DNA of 64,000 nt from Paenibacillus xylanexedens (lineage in GTDB: Bacteria > Bacillota > Bacilli > Paenibacillales > Paenibacillaceae), in contig NZ_JAGIKV010000016.1 in NCBI RefSeq assembly GCF_017874615.1, positions 1-64,000 on the forward strand, given 5' to 3'. This document shows, one piece after another, positions 7,775-16,298 of the stretch. Both the position numbers and the translations under genes were made by a program. Under the pieces are notes generated by a model. The model was not told where the DNA came from. It ran no database searches and worked only from the letters and a program-made list of their open reading frames with translations. Each line of letters starts with the position of its first letter. The first letter of the stretch is position 1.

Positions 7775-9445
7775 ATGGCAGTGCGAATCAAACATGTCGG
7801 CAGATACCGTGAAATTGCCATGGCGCTAGTGCGTCATGGCTTCGGTTATATGGTCGAAGAGCTGGGTTTGTTCCAGTTGCTGGCTCTGCCCAGACGGTGG
7901 ATGTCGCGTGAAGCACACACCACCAAAACGCTGAGTGAACGCATCAGGCTTGTGCTGCAGGAGCTGGGGCCAGCTTTCGTCAAGCTGGGGCAACTCGCAA
8001 GCACAAGGGCAGATCTGTTGCCTGAGTCTGTCATTCGCGAGCTGGTGAAGTTGCAGGATCAGGTCCCGCCGTTCTCTTCCGAGACGGCACGGGGTATTTT
8101 GGAACAGGAATTGGATACACCGCTGGAGGAGATCTTTTCCCGGTTCGAGGATACCCCTGTAGCTGCGGCCAGCATTGGACAGGTGCATCTGGGCAAACTT
8201 CAAAGCGGTGAGTCGGTAGCCATCAAGATTCAGCGGCCGGGCATATCGCGTATTGTGCAGCGTGACCTGGATATTTTGCGTGAGCTGACAGCCATGGCGG
8301 AGAAGCGCTGGGATTGGGTGAAGCAATATCAGATTCAGCAAATGGTAGAAGAATACGCTCAGGCGTTGATGGCTGAGCTAGATTATACGGTCGAAGGCCG
8401 CAATACGGAAAAAATTGCACAGCAATACCAACAGGACAATAAGGTGAAAATCCCGACAATTTACTGGGATCAGACTTCGTCCCGTGTGCTCACTATGGAG
8501 TATATCGAAGGTATCAAGCTCAATGATCGTGAAGAACTGGTCAGACGCGGTCATGATCTGAATAACATTGCCGAGCGGCTGGTGGATTCATTATTGAATC
8601 AGATTTTTATTCAGGGATTCTTTCACGCTGACCCACATCCGGGCAATCTGATGGTATTGAAGGATGGACGTCTTGCCTTTATAGATTTCGGTATGGTGGG
8701 TAGTCTGAGTGATGAGATGAAACAACAGCTCGCTTCGCTTATTATTGGATTAATGCGCAAAGATACGGACAGTATGATCCGGGCAATTGAGAAATTGGGC
8801 ATGATGCCTGATGACATGGATCTGCGTGGGCTTCATGTGGATTTGGACAAGTTGCGTACCAAATATTACGATATTCCCTTTTCCAAGATCAGTGTGGGTC
8901 AGGCGTTGAATGACTTGTTCGGCGTAGCCCAGAGGCACCGGGTTGTCATGCCTGCCGATATTCTGCTGCTTGGTAAATCGTTGCTTACGATGGAAGGTGT
9001 AATCGAACATCTTGATCCTTCCCTGAGTATTGTAGATATGGCCGAGCCCTTTGGCCGGAAGCTGATCAAGGAACGTTTTAGCGCCGGAAGAATCAAGAAT
9101 CGGTTGTTCCGTAGTGCAGCCGATATGGCTGAGAGTGTCATTGGGTTGCCAGGGCAATTAAGGCAATTATCATCCATTATTAGCAAAGGCAAGCTGAGGC
9201 TGGAGATCAGTGTTCCTGAACTGGATGCCCTCATGCGCAGAATGGACCAGATCAGCAATCGGCTGTCCTTCAGTATCGTGTTACTTGCCTTCTGTATCAT
9301 TATGGTGGGCCTGATTATCGGTTCGTCGATCAGTCATCAGTCCACGATGCTGTGGGATATTCCGGTCATTGAGATTGGTTTCCTGGTGGCGATTCTGATG
9401 GTGGCTTTCCTGCTCTATTCGATATTCAAATCGGGAAGGTTCTAG
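7775..9445 (+). CDS. UbiB/AarF (ABC1) family atypical kinase
   Basis: A 556-aa member of the ABC1/AarF/UbiB atypical kinase-like family, which has ATPase activity and helps handle isoprenoid lipids such as quinones at membranes. Family marks are the KxGQ motif in FVKLGQLASTRADLLP, the Ala-rich nucleotide loop PVAAASIGQVH, the catalytic-like GFFHADPHPGNLMVL, and the metal-binding AFIDFGMVG. Two hydrophobic helices end the protein (about residues 500-550), anchoring it to the membrane. The ATG is 1 bp after the phasin-like stop; the ribosome site (AAAGGA at 7754-7759) is distant, which suggests coupled translation. Confidence 0.93.
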   Translation: MAVRIKHVGRYREIAMALVRHGFGYMVEELGLFQLLALPRRWMSREAHTTKTLSERIRLVLQELGPAFVKLGQLASTRADLLPESVIRELVKLQDQVPPFSSETARGILEQELDTPLEEIFSRFEDTPVAAASIGQVHLGKLQSGESVAIKIQRPGISRIVQRDLDILRELTAMAEKRWDWVKQYQIQQMVEEYAQALMAELDYTVEGRNTEKIAQQYQQDNKVKIPTIYWDQTSSRVLTMEYIEGIKLNDREELVRRGHDLNNIAERLVDSLLNQIFIQGFFHADPHPGNLMVLKDGRLAFIDFGMVGSLSDEMKQQLASLIIGLMRKDTDSMIRAIEKLGMMPDDMDLRGLHVDLDKLRTKYYDIPFSKISVGQALNDLFGVAQRHRVVMPADILLLGKSLLTMEGVIEHLDPSLSIVDMAEPFGRKLIKERFSAGRIKNRLFRSAADMAESVIGLPGQLRQLSSIISKGKLRLEISVPELDALMRRMDQISNRLSFSIVLLAFCIIMVGLIIGSSISHQSTMLWDIPVIEIGFLVAILMVAFLLYSIFKSGRF

Positions 9446-9466
9446 CAACAGCATTACATCACAGGA

Positions 9467-9516
9467 ATACCCGTAAAGAGACTTTCTTCAAAGGATCTTT
9501 GCGGGTTATTTTTTGT
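9467..9516 (+). terminator. Rho-independent terminator after the UbiB-like gene
   Basis: ACCCGTAAAGA (about 9469-9479) pairs with TCTTTGCGGGT (about 9497-9507) with one mismatch, followed by TATTTTTTG. It ends the 5918-9445 gene group. Confidence 0.7.
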
Positions 9517-9599
9517 GAATAGAGAATTGGTGAGTAAATTATAGAAAGATTAAGATAATAGAAGAAAAGGTTCTGTTTTTTCGCCTTAACTGTATTAGT

Positions 9600-9964
9600 A
9601 CATATCCGGTCCTGTGACTATAATAATAGGTCAGTACATTAACGGACCCGGTTTTTCTGAGAGGGGAAAACCTATGGGCATCAGGATCAGCTCCTGATGT
9701 CGCACGAAGTAAGGCAACTGAGGCAGTAATGGAACACCAGCGGTACACACTGGAACGGAAAAGACATGAGTGCATATTAACCCGTCAAGGCTATATGGAT
9801 GGTAAATAATGATGTAACTCAGGGATGAGCATAGGTGAATGACGCGGAGAGGAATCCGTTGTTTTGTGCTGTCCTGGGTAGTTGGTTAGTGTGAACGGCT
9901 TCCGTTACTCTTCAGCAGGATTGTCCATTATGAGGAATACACGTAGGAGGAACGGCAAGAACAT
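9600..9964 (+). promoter_or_regulatory. long leader of the SulP gene with several hairpins
   Basis: No gene is seen from 9446 to 9964 apart from the terminator. After a TATAAT at 9619-9624 the sequence holds a chain of possible RNA hairpins. The clearest is ATCAGGA/TCCTGAT around TCAGC (about 9679-9697); others are CCAG/CTGG near 9738-9754 and AACGG/CCGTT near 9893-9905. The GGGGAAAACC and AGGTGAATGACG runs look like conserved single-stranded segments. I could not match this to a known riboswitch class. AGGAGG at about 9946-9951 serves the transporter gene. Confidence 0.35.
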
Positions 9965-11416
9965 ATGAATACTTTAAAACAACAATGGTTTGGCAACATT
10001 CGCGGAGACGTGCTGGCAGGAATTACGGTAGCGCTGGCGTTAATTCCGGAAGCCATTGCGTTCTCCATCATTGCGGGTGTCGATCCAATGGTCGGGTTGT
10101 ACGCTTCGATTACGATTGCGATTGTGATCTCGATTGCTGGTGGAAGACCAGGCATGATCTCGGCGGCAACAGGTGCCATGGCGGTACTGATGGTTGGACT
10201 CGTCAAGGATTATGGCGTGGAATATCTTTTTGCAGCGACGATTTTGACGGGCATTATCCAGTTTGTACTGGGCATATTTAAGGTTGGACGGTTTATTACG
10301 TTTGTGCCTCATTCGGTACTGACCGGATTTGTGAATGCACTGGCTATCCTGATCTTTATGGCACAGTTAACCCACTTCACGGGAGCGAACTGGATTATGT
10401 ATGCGATGGTGGCGGGCACGCTGGCGATCGTCTATATTTTGCCACGGTTTTTCAAAGGCGTTCCAGCTCCACTGATTGCAATCGTCGTAATGACGATTAT
10501 TACCGTGGTGTTTCACCTGGACGTAAGAACGGTAGGAAACATGGGAAATATAACGAGCACTCTGCCGATGTTCCACTTGCCGAATATTGCGTGGACTTGG
10601 GACACGCTGATGATTCTGCTTCCTTATTCATTCACCATGGCACTTGTTGGGTTGCTGGAATCTCTGCTAACTGCAACCATCGTGGATGAGATGACCGAGA
10701 CCAAGAGCAGCAAGAACCGTGAGGTGCGTGGTCAGGGGATCGCCAATTTCGTGAACGGTTTGTTTGGCGGCATGGGCGGCTGTGCGATGATTGGGCAGTC
10801 GGTCATTAATGTGAAGTCTGGGGGACGTGGAAGATTATCTACGTTTACTGCGGGTGCGTTTCTCGCAATCCTGTTGCTGCTATTTAGCGGAGTGGTGAAA
10901 CAGGTACCGATGGGGGCGCTCGTCGGTGTAATGTTTATGGTGTGCATCGGAACATTCGACTGGAGTTCCATCAAAAATATTGCTCGCGTGCCGCGGGCGG
11001 AAGCCTTTGTCATGATCGTGACGGTAGCGATTGTGGTCTATACCCACGATCTGTCGATCGGGGTTATGGTCGGCGTTGTGCTCAGTGTGCTGCATTTTGG
11101 CTGGAAACAGACCAAGATCCGCGTACAGGCGAGCCAAGAGCAAGGGCAGAAAGTTTATCGGGTTCACGGACCATTCTTCTTTGGTTCTTCGTCCCGCTTT
11201 GTGGATGAGTTCGATGCAGAGGCCGATCCGAAGGAAATCACGATTGATTTCGGAGGGTCACATATCTGGGATAACACTGCGGTTGTGGCTATTGGAAAAG
11301 TGAAGTTCAAATACGCGAAGCTTGGCAAAACCGTGCATCTGCGCGGGTTAAACGAGGAAAGCTCCCGTATTCTTGAGCGGAGTGGATTTGCGACAGCTGG
11401 AGGGCACGGTTCGTAA
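9965..11416 (+). CDS. SulP-family anion transporter with STAS domain
   Basis: A 483-aa inner-membrane transporter of the SulP (SLC26-like) family, which moves sulfate, bicarbonate or other anions. About eleven hydrophobic segments cover residues 10-375. The first contains the family signature region DVLAGITVALALIPEAIAFS and GVDPMVGLYAS. A short cytosolic STAS domain follows (about residues 390-480: VYRVHGPFFFGSSSRFVDEF ... IDFGGSHIWDNTAVVAIGKV). In anti-sigma antagonists the STAS helix start carries a phosphorylatable Ser; here it is DNTA. Substrate is not determinable. The gene stands alone behind a ~350-base leader. GGAGG is about 13 bases from the ATG, longer than ideal. Confidence 0.9.
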   Translation: MNTLKQQWFGNIRGDVLAGITVALALIPEAIAFSIIAGVDPMVGLYASITIAIVISIAGGRPGMISAATGAMAVLMVGLVKDYGVEYLFAATILTGIIQFVLGIFKVGRFITFVPHSVLTGFVNALAILIFMAQLTHFTGANWIMYAMVAGTLAIVYILPRFFKGVPAPLIAIVVMTIITVVFHLDVRTVGNMGNITSTLPMFHLPNIAWTWDTLMILLPYSFTMALVGLLESLLTATIVDEMTETKSSKNREVRGQGIANFVNGLFGGMGGCAMIGQSVINVKSGGRGRLSTFTAGAFLAILLLLFSGVVKQVPMGALVGVMFMVCIGTFDWSSIKNIARVPRAEAFVMIVTVAIVVYTHDLSIGVMVGVVLSVLHFGWKQTKIRVQASQEQGQKVYRVHGPFFFGSSSRFVDEFDAEADPKEITIDFGGSHIWDNTAVVAIGKVKFKYAKLGKTVHLRGLNEESSRILERSGFATAGGHGS

Positions 11417-11683
11417 CTTGGTTGCAACGAAGGTTGTTGTCCAAAGGTGCAATGTCGAAACGTAGTTACGCAGACAAGGTGAAAAATGAACGGTTCACTA
11501 AATCTGGGATTAAGGATCTAAAACAAGCAATGAAGTTATCAAGGGCTACTGTCCTATATTAATGGTAGAGTGGACATGGGACAGCCCTATGTAGTAGATA
11601 ACATAAAAAGATACTTTTTATCGGCGGCGCACTTTTTCCCAATGTAAGTCGGGGAGAGGGCGTCGCTGTTTTTTTTAGAGTGT

Positions 11684-11930
11684 GTGGTGTGTACAGTGAA
11701 GAAGAGAAAAGAAAAAGAACGAAGAAGAAGTAGAAGTAGAAGTAGAAGTAGAAGTAGAAGTAGAAGTAGTTCTAATGGTGGTAGTTCTAGTAGAAGTTGT
11801 AATTGGAGTAAAAGTAAGAGTATAGGTAGTGTTGATTGTTGTTGTTGTTGTTGTTGTTGTTCCGGTTCTAGTTTCTGTAGTAGATGTTCTGGTTCTAGTA
11901 GCTGTGTTATTGCTGTAACTGATATTATTG
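11684..11930 (+). repeat. AGAAGT hexanucleotide and GTT trinucleotide microsatellites
   Basis: Starting near 11727 the unit AGAAGT is repeated about eight times, decaying into variants of AGTAGA/AGAAGTTG. From about 11833 to 11861 GTT is repeated nine or so times. The whole tract is strongly strand-asymmetric (purine-rich, then G+T-rich). Open frames on both strands through it are mere repeats (Arg-Ser or poly-Cys on one strand, Thr-Ser on the other) without ribosome sites, so I do not call a gene. Such tracts are prone to slippage and should vary between strains. Confidence 0.8.
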
Positions 11931-11962
11931 TTCTTGAGCTTGTGTCCTTCCCTATGTGTAAA

Positions 11963-12162
11963 TTCTAACGAACCTGGCACGTCTTATATGGGGTTATTTC
12001 ATGTTTTCGTGATTTTAACGAATCTCAGACATCTTATTTTGCTGATTCCACCTACACTGATGCAGTTTCGCGGGTATTTCCGAGTAATAAGGTGACTGGA
12101 GTTCGTTAGAAAATCCAAACGGCTCTAATTGGCGTAATAGGGTGTCCTGGATTCGTTAGAAT
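11963..12162. repeat. four copies of a ~29-bp intergenic repeat, two in each orientation
   Basis: Two forward copies (11963-11991 and 12012-12040) and two reverse copies (12084-12112 and 12134-12162) share TTCTAACGAA at one end and CACCTTATT-like sequence at the other, with a more variable middle. Read in the same direction they begin TTCTAACGAACC, TTTTAACGAATC, TTCTAACGAACT and TTCTAACGAATC. The head-to-tail/tail-to-head order makes a large potential cruciform. Spacers are unequal (20, 43 and 21 bp), and there are no cas genes, so this is not a CRISPR array. Confidence 0.7.
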
Positions 12163-12319
12163 TAGTGGTAGGGGGGAGGTTCAGCGTAAGAGTTATTTTC
12201 GAACCGCGAGAAATCTTGAATCTTGATCTCAATGTACAGAGTTATGTAAGGTACCTTTCAAATTCCTGAAACTTTTGCAAAATTACTTCCTTTTGGTCTG
12301 TTTAGATGACCTTCACAAC

Positions 12320-12660
12320 AATTTATAGAATCATAGCAGCTATCTCAATCTCAACGATATCACTAAACTATCTTGGGTTATGAACATAACGATCCATTAC
12401 ATCCTTCTCAAGGAGTCCCATTAGACAGTATAACCCGCAATAACCTCCACCTGACCACGTTCAGTCAAATCCTCAACCAATGCACAGAGTCAAAGTCATA
12501 GTTGGAGCTAACAACTTAGCTTGTTCCACTCATCATCATTCTCAGAGGTGGTTCTGGAGTTACTCTCAAAACCAACCTCAAAGTCACTTGGTTGATACAA
12601 GTTACGCTGATCTTGGAATTTTGTGCTACAAGTTGGGGGTGTAACGCTGTATCCCCTTTT
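12320..12660 (-). pseudogene. decayed reverse-strand gene, product unknown
   Basis: Reading the reverse strand, consecutive protein-like fragments appear in shifted frames. Roughly 12660-12508 gives STKFQDQRNLYQPSDFEVGF and then ESNSRTTSENDDEWNKLSC before a stop. About 12478-12424 gives VEDLTERGQVEVIAGYTV, 12425-12371 gives LMGLLEKDVMDRYVHNPR, and 12368-12324 gives FSDIVEIEIAAMIL. The composition is that of a soluble acidic protein, interrupted by at least two frameshifts and several stops. No intact frame survives and I do not recognise the family. Confidence 0.45.
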
Positions 12661-12843
12661 GTTTTGCTTGACTAACGTGTAAACTACAGGGTATGGAGAA
12701 GAAGAGCAACGAGTGGATTGCTTTTTAAAAAATTCATTTCATAATCATAATTGATATAAGGAAAACTAGTCTTGATGGCAGATACTGATACTAAGGTCAT
12801 TATGAAATGGACTTATCTAAATGAATATACAGAGGTGTAACGA

Positions 12844-14466
12844 TTGGCAAACTTTGAACAACTGGGCATTCGCCCGGAATGGTGCGAGATCCTGAAACAT
12901 CAGGGCATCACCGTGCCGACTCCGGTACAGGAGCGTTCGATTCCGGTACTGCTGGGTGGACGCGATATTATCGCCGAGGCACAGACAGGAACAGGGAAAA
13001 CGCTGGCATTTTTGCTGCCGATTATTCAGAAAATTAACGTATCCGACCGTTCGCCACAAGCGCTGATTATCGCGCCTACGCGTGAGCTTGCGCTGCAAAT
13101 TACGGAAGAAGCGAAGAAGCTTACTGCTAACGACGATAAACTGCACGTGCTTGCCGTATACGGCGGGCAGGATGTGGACAAACAACTGCGTAAATTGCAG
13201 AACGGTACCCAGATCGTTATTGGTACACCGGGTCGTCTGCTGGATCACCTGCGCCGTGGCACGTTGAAGCTGGATAATGTGAAAAAACTGGTGCTGGATG
13301 AAGCCGACCAAATGTTGCACATGGGCTTCCTGGACGATGTGGAGACGATTCTTAGCGAGCTGCCACACAAACGTCAGACAATGCTGTTCTCAGCAACGAT
13401 GCCAAAGGGCATTCGCAACTTGGCGAAGACCTACATGAAAGATCCGGAAGATGTGAAGGTATCTTCTCAATCTGTTATCCCGATCAAACAAATTCGCCAG
13501 CAAGTACTGGAATGTACGGATCGCGGTAAGCTTGAAGCGCTTCGCGGCATGATTGATACGTATCGCCCATACTTGGCGATTATTTTCTGCCGGACCAAGC
13601 GTCGTGCATCCAAGCTGAACCAAGATCTGCGTGAAGCAGGTTATGCAAGTGATGAACTTCATGGAGATCTGTCCCAATCCAAGCGTGAGAACGTAATGAA
13701 AGCTTTCCGCGATGCCAAACTGCAAGTGCTGGTTGCTACAGATGTAGCTGCACGTGGACTTGATGTTGAAGGCGTTACGCATGTATTTAACTACGATATG
13801 CCGCATGATGCGGAAAGTTATATTCACCGGATTGGTCGTACGGGCCGTGCCGGCGGTACAGGTCTTGCTGTAACGTTTGCAACAGAGCATGACAGACCGG
13901 AACTTGCACGTATTGAACAAGGGATCGACCAAAAGCTGTCCCGTATCCAGTGGACGAGCGAAGGTCCAATTGCTTCAACTGGAGCAGCTAGACGTTCAAT
14001 CAACGGTCAAGGGGATGACGAACGTTCAGGTGGACGCTCTTCCGGAACTGGCAGTGCCCGTCGCGGTGCAGGCCGTAACGATCGCAGAGATGGCGGACGT
14101 GGTTCCCGCGGCGGCGAAGGTGGCCGCAGTGGTGGTCGTAGCGGTGGCCGCAGTGGTGACGAGCGCAGCGCAGGCCGTGGTTCCACACGCACCAGCGACA
14201 GCAGTCGCGGTGCAGCAGGCCAAGGTGGACGCGGTGCGGGTCGCAGTGGCGACGAGCGCAGCGCAGGGCGTGGTTCCGCGCGCAGCAGCGACAGCAGTCG
14301 CGGTGCAGCGGGCCAAGGCGGACGCGGTGCAGCTAGCAGCGGCTGGGCTGGCCGTAGTGCCGACAAGCGCACCTCCGGGCGCAGCAGCGAAGGCTCTCGC
14401 CGTCCGGAATCCGCAGGACGCGGACCGGCGAAGGGCGACCGTCGCGATTCTCGTCGCGGACGGTAA
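12844..14466 (+). CDS. DEAD-box RNA helicase with long RGG/RS-rich tail
   Basis: ATP-dependent RNA helicase of the DEAD-box (CshA/DeaD-like) family, 540 aa, cytoplasmic, for RNA unwinding in ribosome assembly or decay. Motifs in order: Q motif (FEQLGI...GITVPTPVQ), Walker A AQTGTGKT, PTRELALQ, TPGRLLDHL, the DEAD box as LDEADQML, SATMP, then IIFCRTKRRA, ATDVAARGLD and HRIGRTGRAG. The core ends near residue 375; the last ~160 residues are a low-complexity Gly/Arg/Ser tail with repeats of GRSGGRSGD, typical for RNA-binding and condensate-forming regions. The start is a TTG at 12844 behind GAGGTG; no ATG fits. It stands alone with a strong terminator. Confidence 0.93.
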   Translation: MANFEQLGIRPEWCEILKHQGITVPTPVQERSIPVLLGGRDIIAEAQTGTGKTLAFLLPIIQKINVSDRSPQALIIAPTRELALQITEEAKKLTANDDKLHVLAVYGGQDVDKQLRKLQNGTQIVIGTPGRLLDHLRRGTLKLDNVKKLVLDEADQMLHMGFLDDVETILSELPHKRQTMLFSATMPKGIRNLAKTYMKDPEDVKVSSQSVIPIKQIRQQVLECTDRGKLEALRGMIDTYRPYLAIIFCRTKRRASKLNQDLREAGYASDELHGDLSQSKRENVMKAFRDAKLQVLVATDVAARGLDVEGVTHVFNYDMPHDAESYIHRIGRTGRAGGTGLAVTFATEHDRPELARIEQGIDQKLSRIQWTSEGPIASTGAARRSINGQGDDERSGGRSSGTGSARRGAGRNDRRDGGRGSRGGEGGRSGGRSGGRSGDERSAGRGSTRTSDSSRGAAGQGGRGAGRSGDERSAGRGSARSSDSSRGAAGQGGRGAASSGWAGRSADKRTSGRSSEGSRRPESAGRGPAKGDRRDSRRGR

Positions 14467-14583
14467 AGCCTTGGCGCAAGCGGCGATGCAGCCGCAATTG
14501 CGCAGGCACCATGCCATGCCACAGTGATGGGCATGGCACATATGAGAGGGTTCGGGTACGGATGTACCCAACCTTCAGATCAA

Positions 14584-14617
14584 GGGTCGCGACGGAACCA
14601 CGTCGCGACCCTTTTTC
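14584..14617 (+). terminator. strong terminator after the helicase gene
   Basis: GGGTCGCGACG (14584-14594) pairs perfectly with CGTCGCGACCC (14601-14611) around GAACCA, followed by TTTTT. GC-rich 11-bp stem; one of the best terminators in the window. Confidence 0.92.
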
Positions 14618-14779
14618 AACAGGACAGATGCTCATTTCCGCTTATTCTTTTTGTCATCTTCGAGTGCCTGTTTGCGTGCCTACTTGATCCATGGAAGATG
14701 CCATTTAGGTATTCCCCATCTAGTTTTTCTTTTTGTCCGTGTATTGCGTATAGCACGTGGCAGACTGCCATAAAATTCA

Positions 14780-14817
14780 AAACACCTCATCCTAGACCTA
14801 AGGATGGGGTGTTTTTG
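14780..14817. terminator. bidirectional terminator between helicase and the minus-strand zinc-ribbon gene
   Basis: AACACCTCATCCT pairs with GGATGGGGTGTT around AGACCTAA, with A-run before and TTTTT after, so it can act in both directions. It would close the minus-strand gene at 14958. Between 14466 and 14957 I see nothing else. Confidence 0.75.
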
Positions 14818-14957
14818 GATTAATTCTTATATCATTAGAATCATAACCTTCGATCTGTGGTGCTGACTTGCATGCAGGGGTGGATGAAATTCCATTCGTC
14901 TATATACACGGAGTGAATTTGCACTAAACTACGTTTTTCATTCCCAATATATCATCC

Positions 14958-15890
14958 CTACAGCTGAACATCTGCGTATTGATCCCGATATTTCTCGTTA
15001 TAAACCCGACCTACCGACTCTGCCAATCCCCCTCGTGCCTTGCTCGGATAGCGTTCAATCGTGTGATAAAGTCTCATGAATCGATCCTTGGGCATAAAGC
15101 GGGCGTAGCGGGTAATAAGACTAGGGAATAACTCAATATATTTGCTCTTGCGTACGGCAGCAGCAGCTACGGCTGTAAGAATCTGAATCCCGTTGTGGAG
15201 TTGTAAAATGTTCACCTCATAGGTAGCGATATAACGAATCGCATCTTCACGGATAAGATCCGGCTTAAGTCGCGCGATCTCACCGATATATTCAGCGAGC
15301 AGCCGCTCGAAACTGCGTAGTAGCAAGGGCTTGAGCTGCAGATCCATATCACTGCGCAGGACAAAGGATTGTAACAGCGCAACCTGCTGCAGTCGAATCC
15401 GGTCATTGTAGACGAGTGAGCCGATCTCGCGGAGCATCTCATAGGCAAGTGCTTCATCCTGCTTTCGAGCTTCGGCGACCAGAGCCCAGTTGCGGTTAAT
15501 ACCCTGGCGGATGAGTTCCTCATCCTGTTGCAACGTGCGCTTCAACTCGCGCTGCTGCTCTACCTCGAACGAACGTTTCTGCATGAAGATGAGTAAGGCC
15601 AGAAGCAGCAGGGAAACGCTGGCTGCCGCCATGGTCTGATCTATGGTTTCACCAAAATAGGTGGCAGCAGCACCGAACAATATGGTAATGAACAGGTCGC
15701 GTGCAATGCGGCGTTTCACACGGGAAGTCGCCTTCGACTGAACGGAGTTCAGGGTACCCCGGCCACAGGCTGTGCACTCCTCTTCCCACAGGCAGGTGTA
15801 CTGTCCACAACGTGAGCAGACTTGCAACTTTTCATAGGCATAGGTCGTTCGATGAAATGGTCGTATGGATACAACTAGTTTAGTACTCAT
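14958..15890 (-). CDS. zinc-ribbon, two-TM, helical protein (unknown family)
   Basis: A 310-aa protein I do not recognise. Residues 25-42 carry two CxxC pairs (CSRC and CTAC), a zinc-ribbon-like module. Two hydrophobic segments follow (about 68-84 and 88-104), then a charged coiled-coil (EVEQQRELKRTLQQDEELIR) and a long alpha-helical C-terminal region reminiscent of helical repeats. The zinc-ribbon and helical parts should both face the cytoplasm if the two helices form a hairpin. It is divergent from the VWA gene at 16299, sharing its upstream region. This suggests it belongs to the tubulin-like/VWA/GTPase cluster as a membrane-linked adaptor. The ribosome site is weak (GGTGAG). Confidence 0.6.
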   Translation of the reverse strand: MSTKLVVSIRPFHRTTYAYEKLQVCSRCGQYTCLWEEECTACGRGTLNSVQSKATSRVKRRIARDLFITILFGAAATYFGETIDQTMAAASVSLLLLALLIFMQKRSFEVEQQRELKRTLQQDEELIRQGINRNWALVAEARKQDEALAYEMLREIGSLVYNDRIRLQQVALLQSFVLRSDMDLQLKPLLLRSFERLLAEYIGEIARLKPDLIREDAIRYIATYEVNILQLHNGIQILTAVAAAAVRKSKYIELFPSLITRYARFMPKDRFMRLYHTIERYPSKARGGLAESVGRVYNEKYRDQYADVQL

Positions 15891-16298
15891 GCTTAATCAC
15901 GCTCACCATTCAGAATAGTGTAGAGGGTACGATCCGTGTCTTCGCGGGAAATTGGTTTCCTCTGATGAAGCTGGAGTGCAAAACCCTTTATGATGACAAA
16001 AAGAAACAATATGGCGAGGCATCCGTATGTAACCATAATCCGTTCCCTTCTATGGCTTGGTAATCAAGCGCTGTTATATTGCAGTTTGCTGGCAATAACT
16101 ATATCATATTTCCATAGTTGGTACTTTTGTGCCAGTTACAGGCGTGAAATCGTCGATTTTTGTCAGTCATTACAAAACTGTAACTCAAGATAGGGGTGCT
16201 TTTCAGAATTTATTAGTAGACTGTTAAGATTTCCTTAAGGCTTGACGCCTATAATAAACTATTCCCATTTTAATCTCAAACGTGAAGGAGTACACCCA
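15891..16298. promoter_or_regulatory. divergent promoter region of the cluster, no gene
   Basis: This 408-bp gap separates the zinc-ribbon gene from the first VWA gene. I see no credible gene; a 67-codon frame at 15990-16193 lacks a ribosome site. A TATAAT at 16250-16255 stands 43 bases before the VWA start, but no good -35 element has normal spacing. CGTGAAGGAG at 16281-16290 is the ribosome site of the VWA gene. Confidence 0.4.

Noticed and set aside
9600..9964. SulP leader considered as a c-di-AMP (ydaO-type), cobalamin, SAM or T-box RNA
   Set aside because: Some runs faintly recall ydaO-type segments, but the order and the key conserved blocks do not fit; no other class matched.
11684..11968. 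Open frame of Arg/Ser and poly-Cys on the plus strand, and Thr/Ser on the minus strand, through the microsatellite
   Set aside because: Both are products of the simple repeats; neither has a ribosome site or a domain.
11963..12162. Four-copy repeat considered as a CRISPR array
   Set aside because: Copies are in both orientations, diverged, with spacers of unequal length, and no cas genes are present.
13877..14571. Long open frames inside the helicase tail in other frames and on the reverse strand
   Set aside because: They arise from the GC-rich RGG/RS repeats; the helicase frame carries all conserved motifs.
15990..16193. 67-codon frame upstream of the first VWA gene
   Set aside because: No ribosome site, unusual composition, and it lies in the divergent promoter region.
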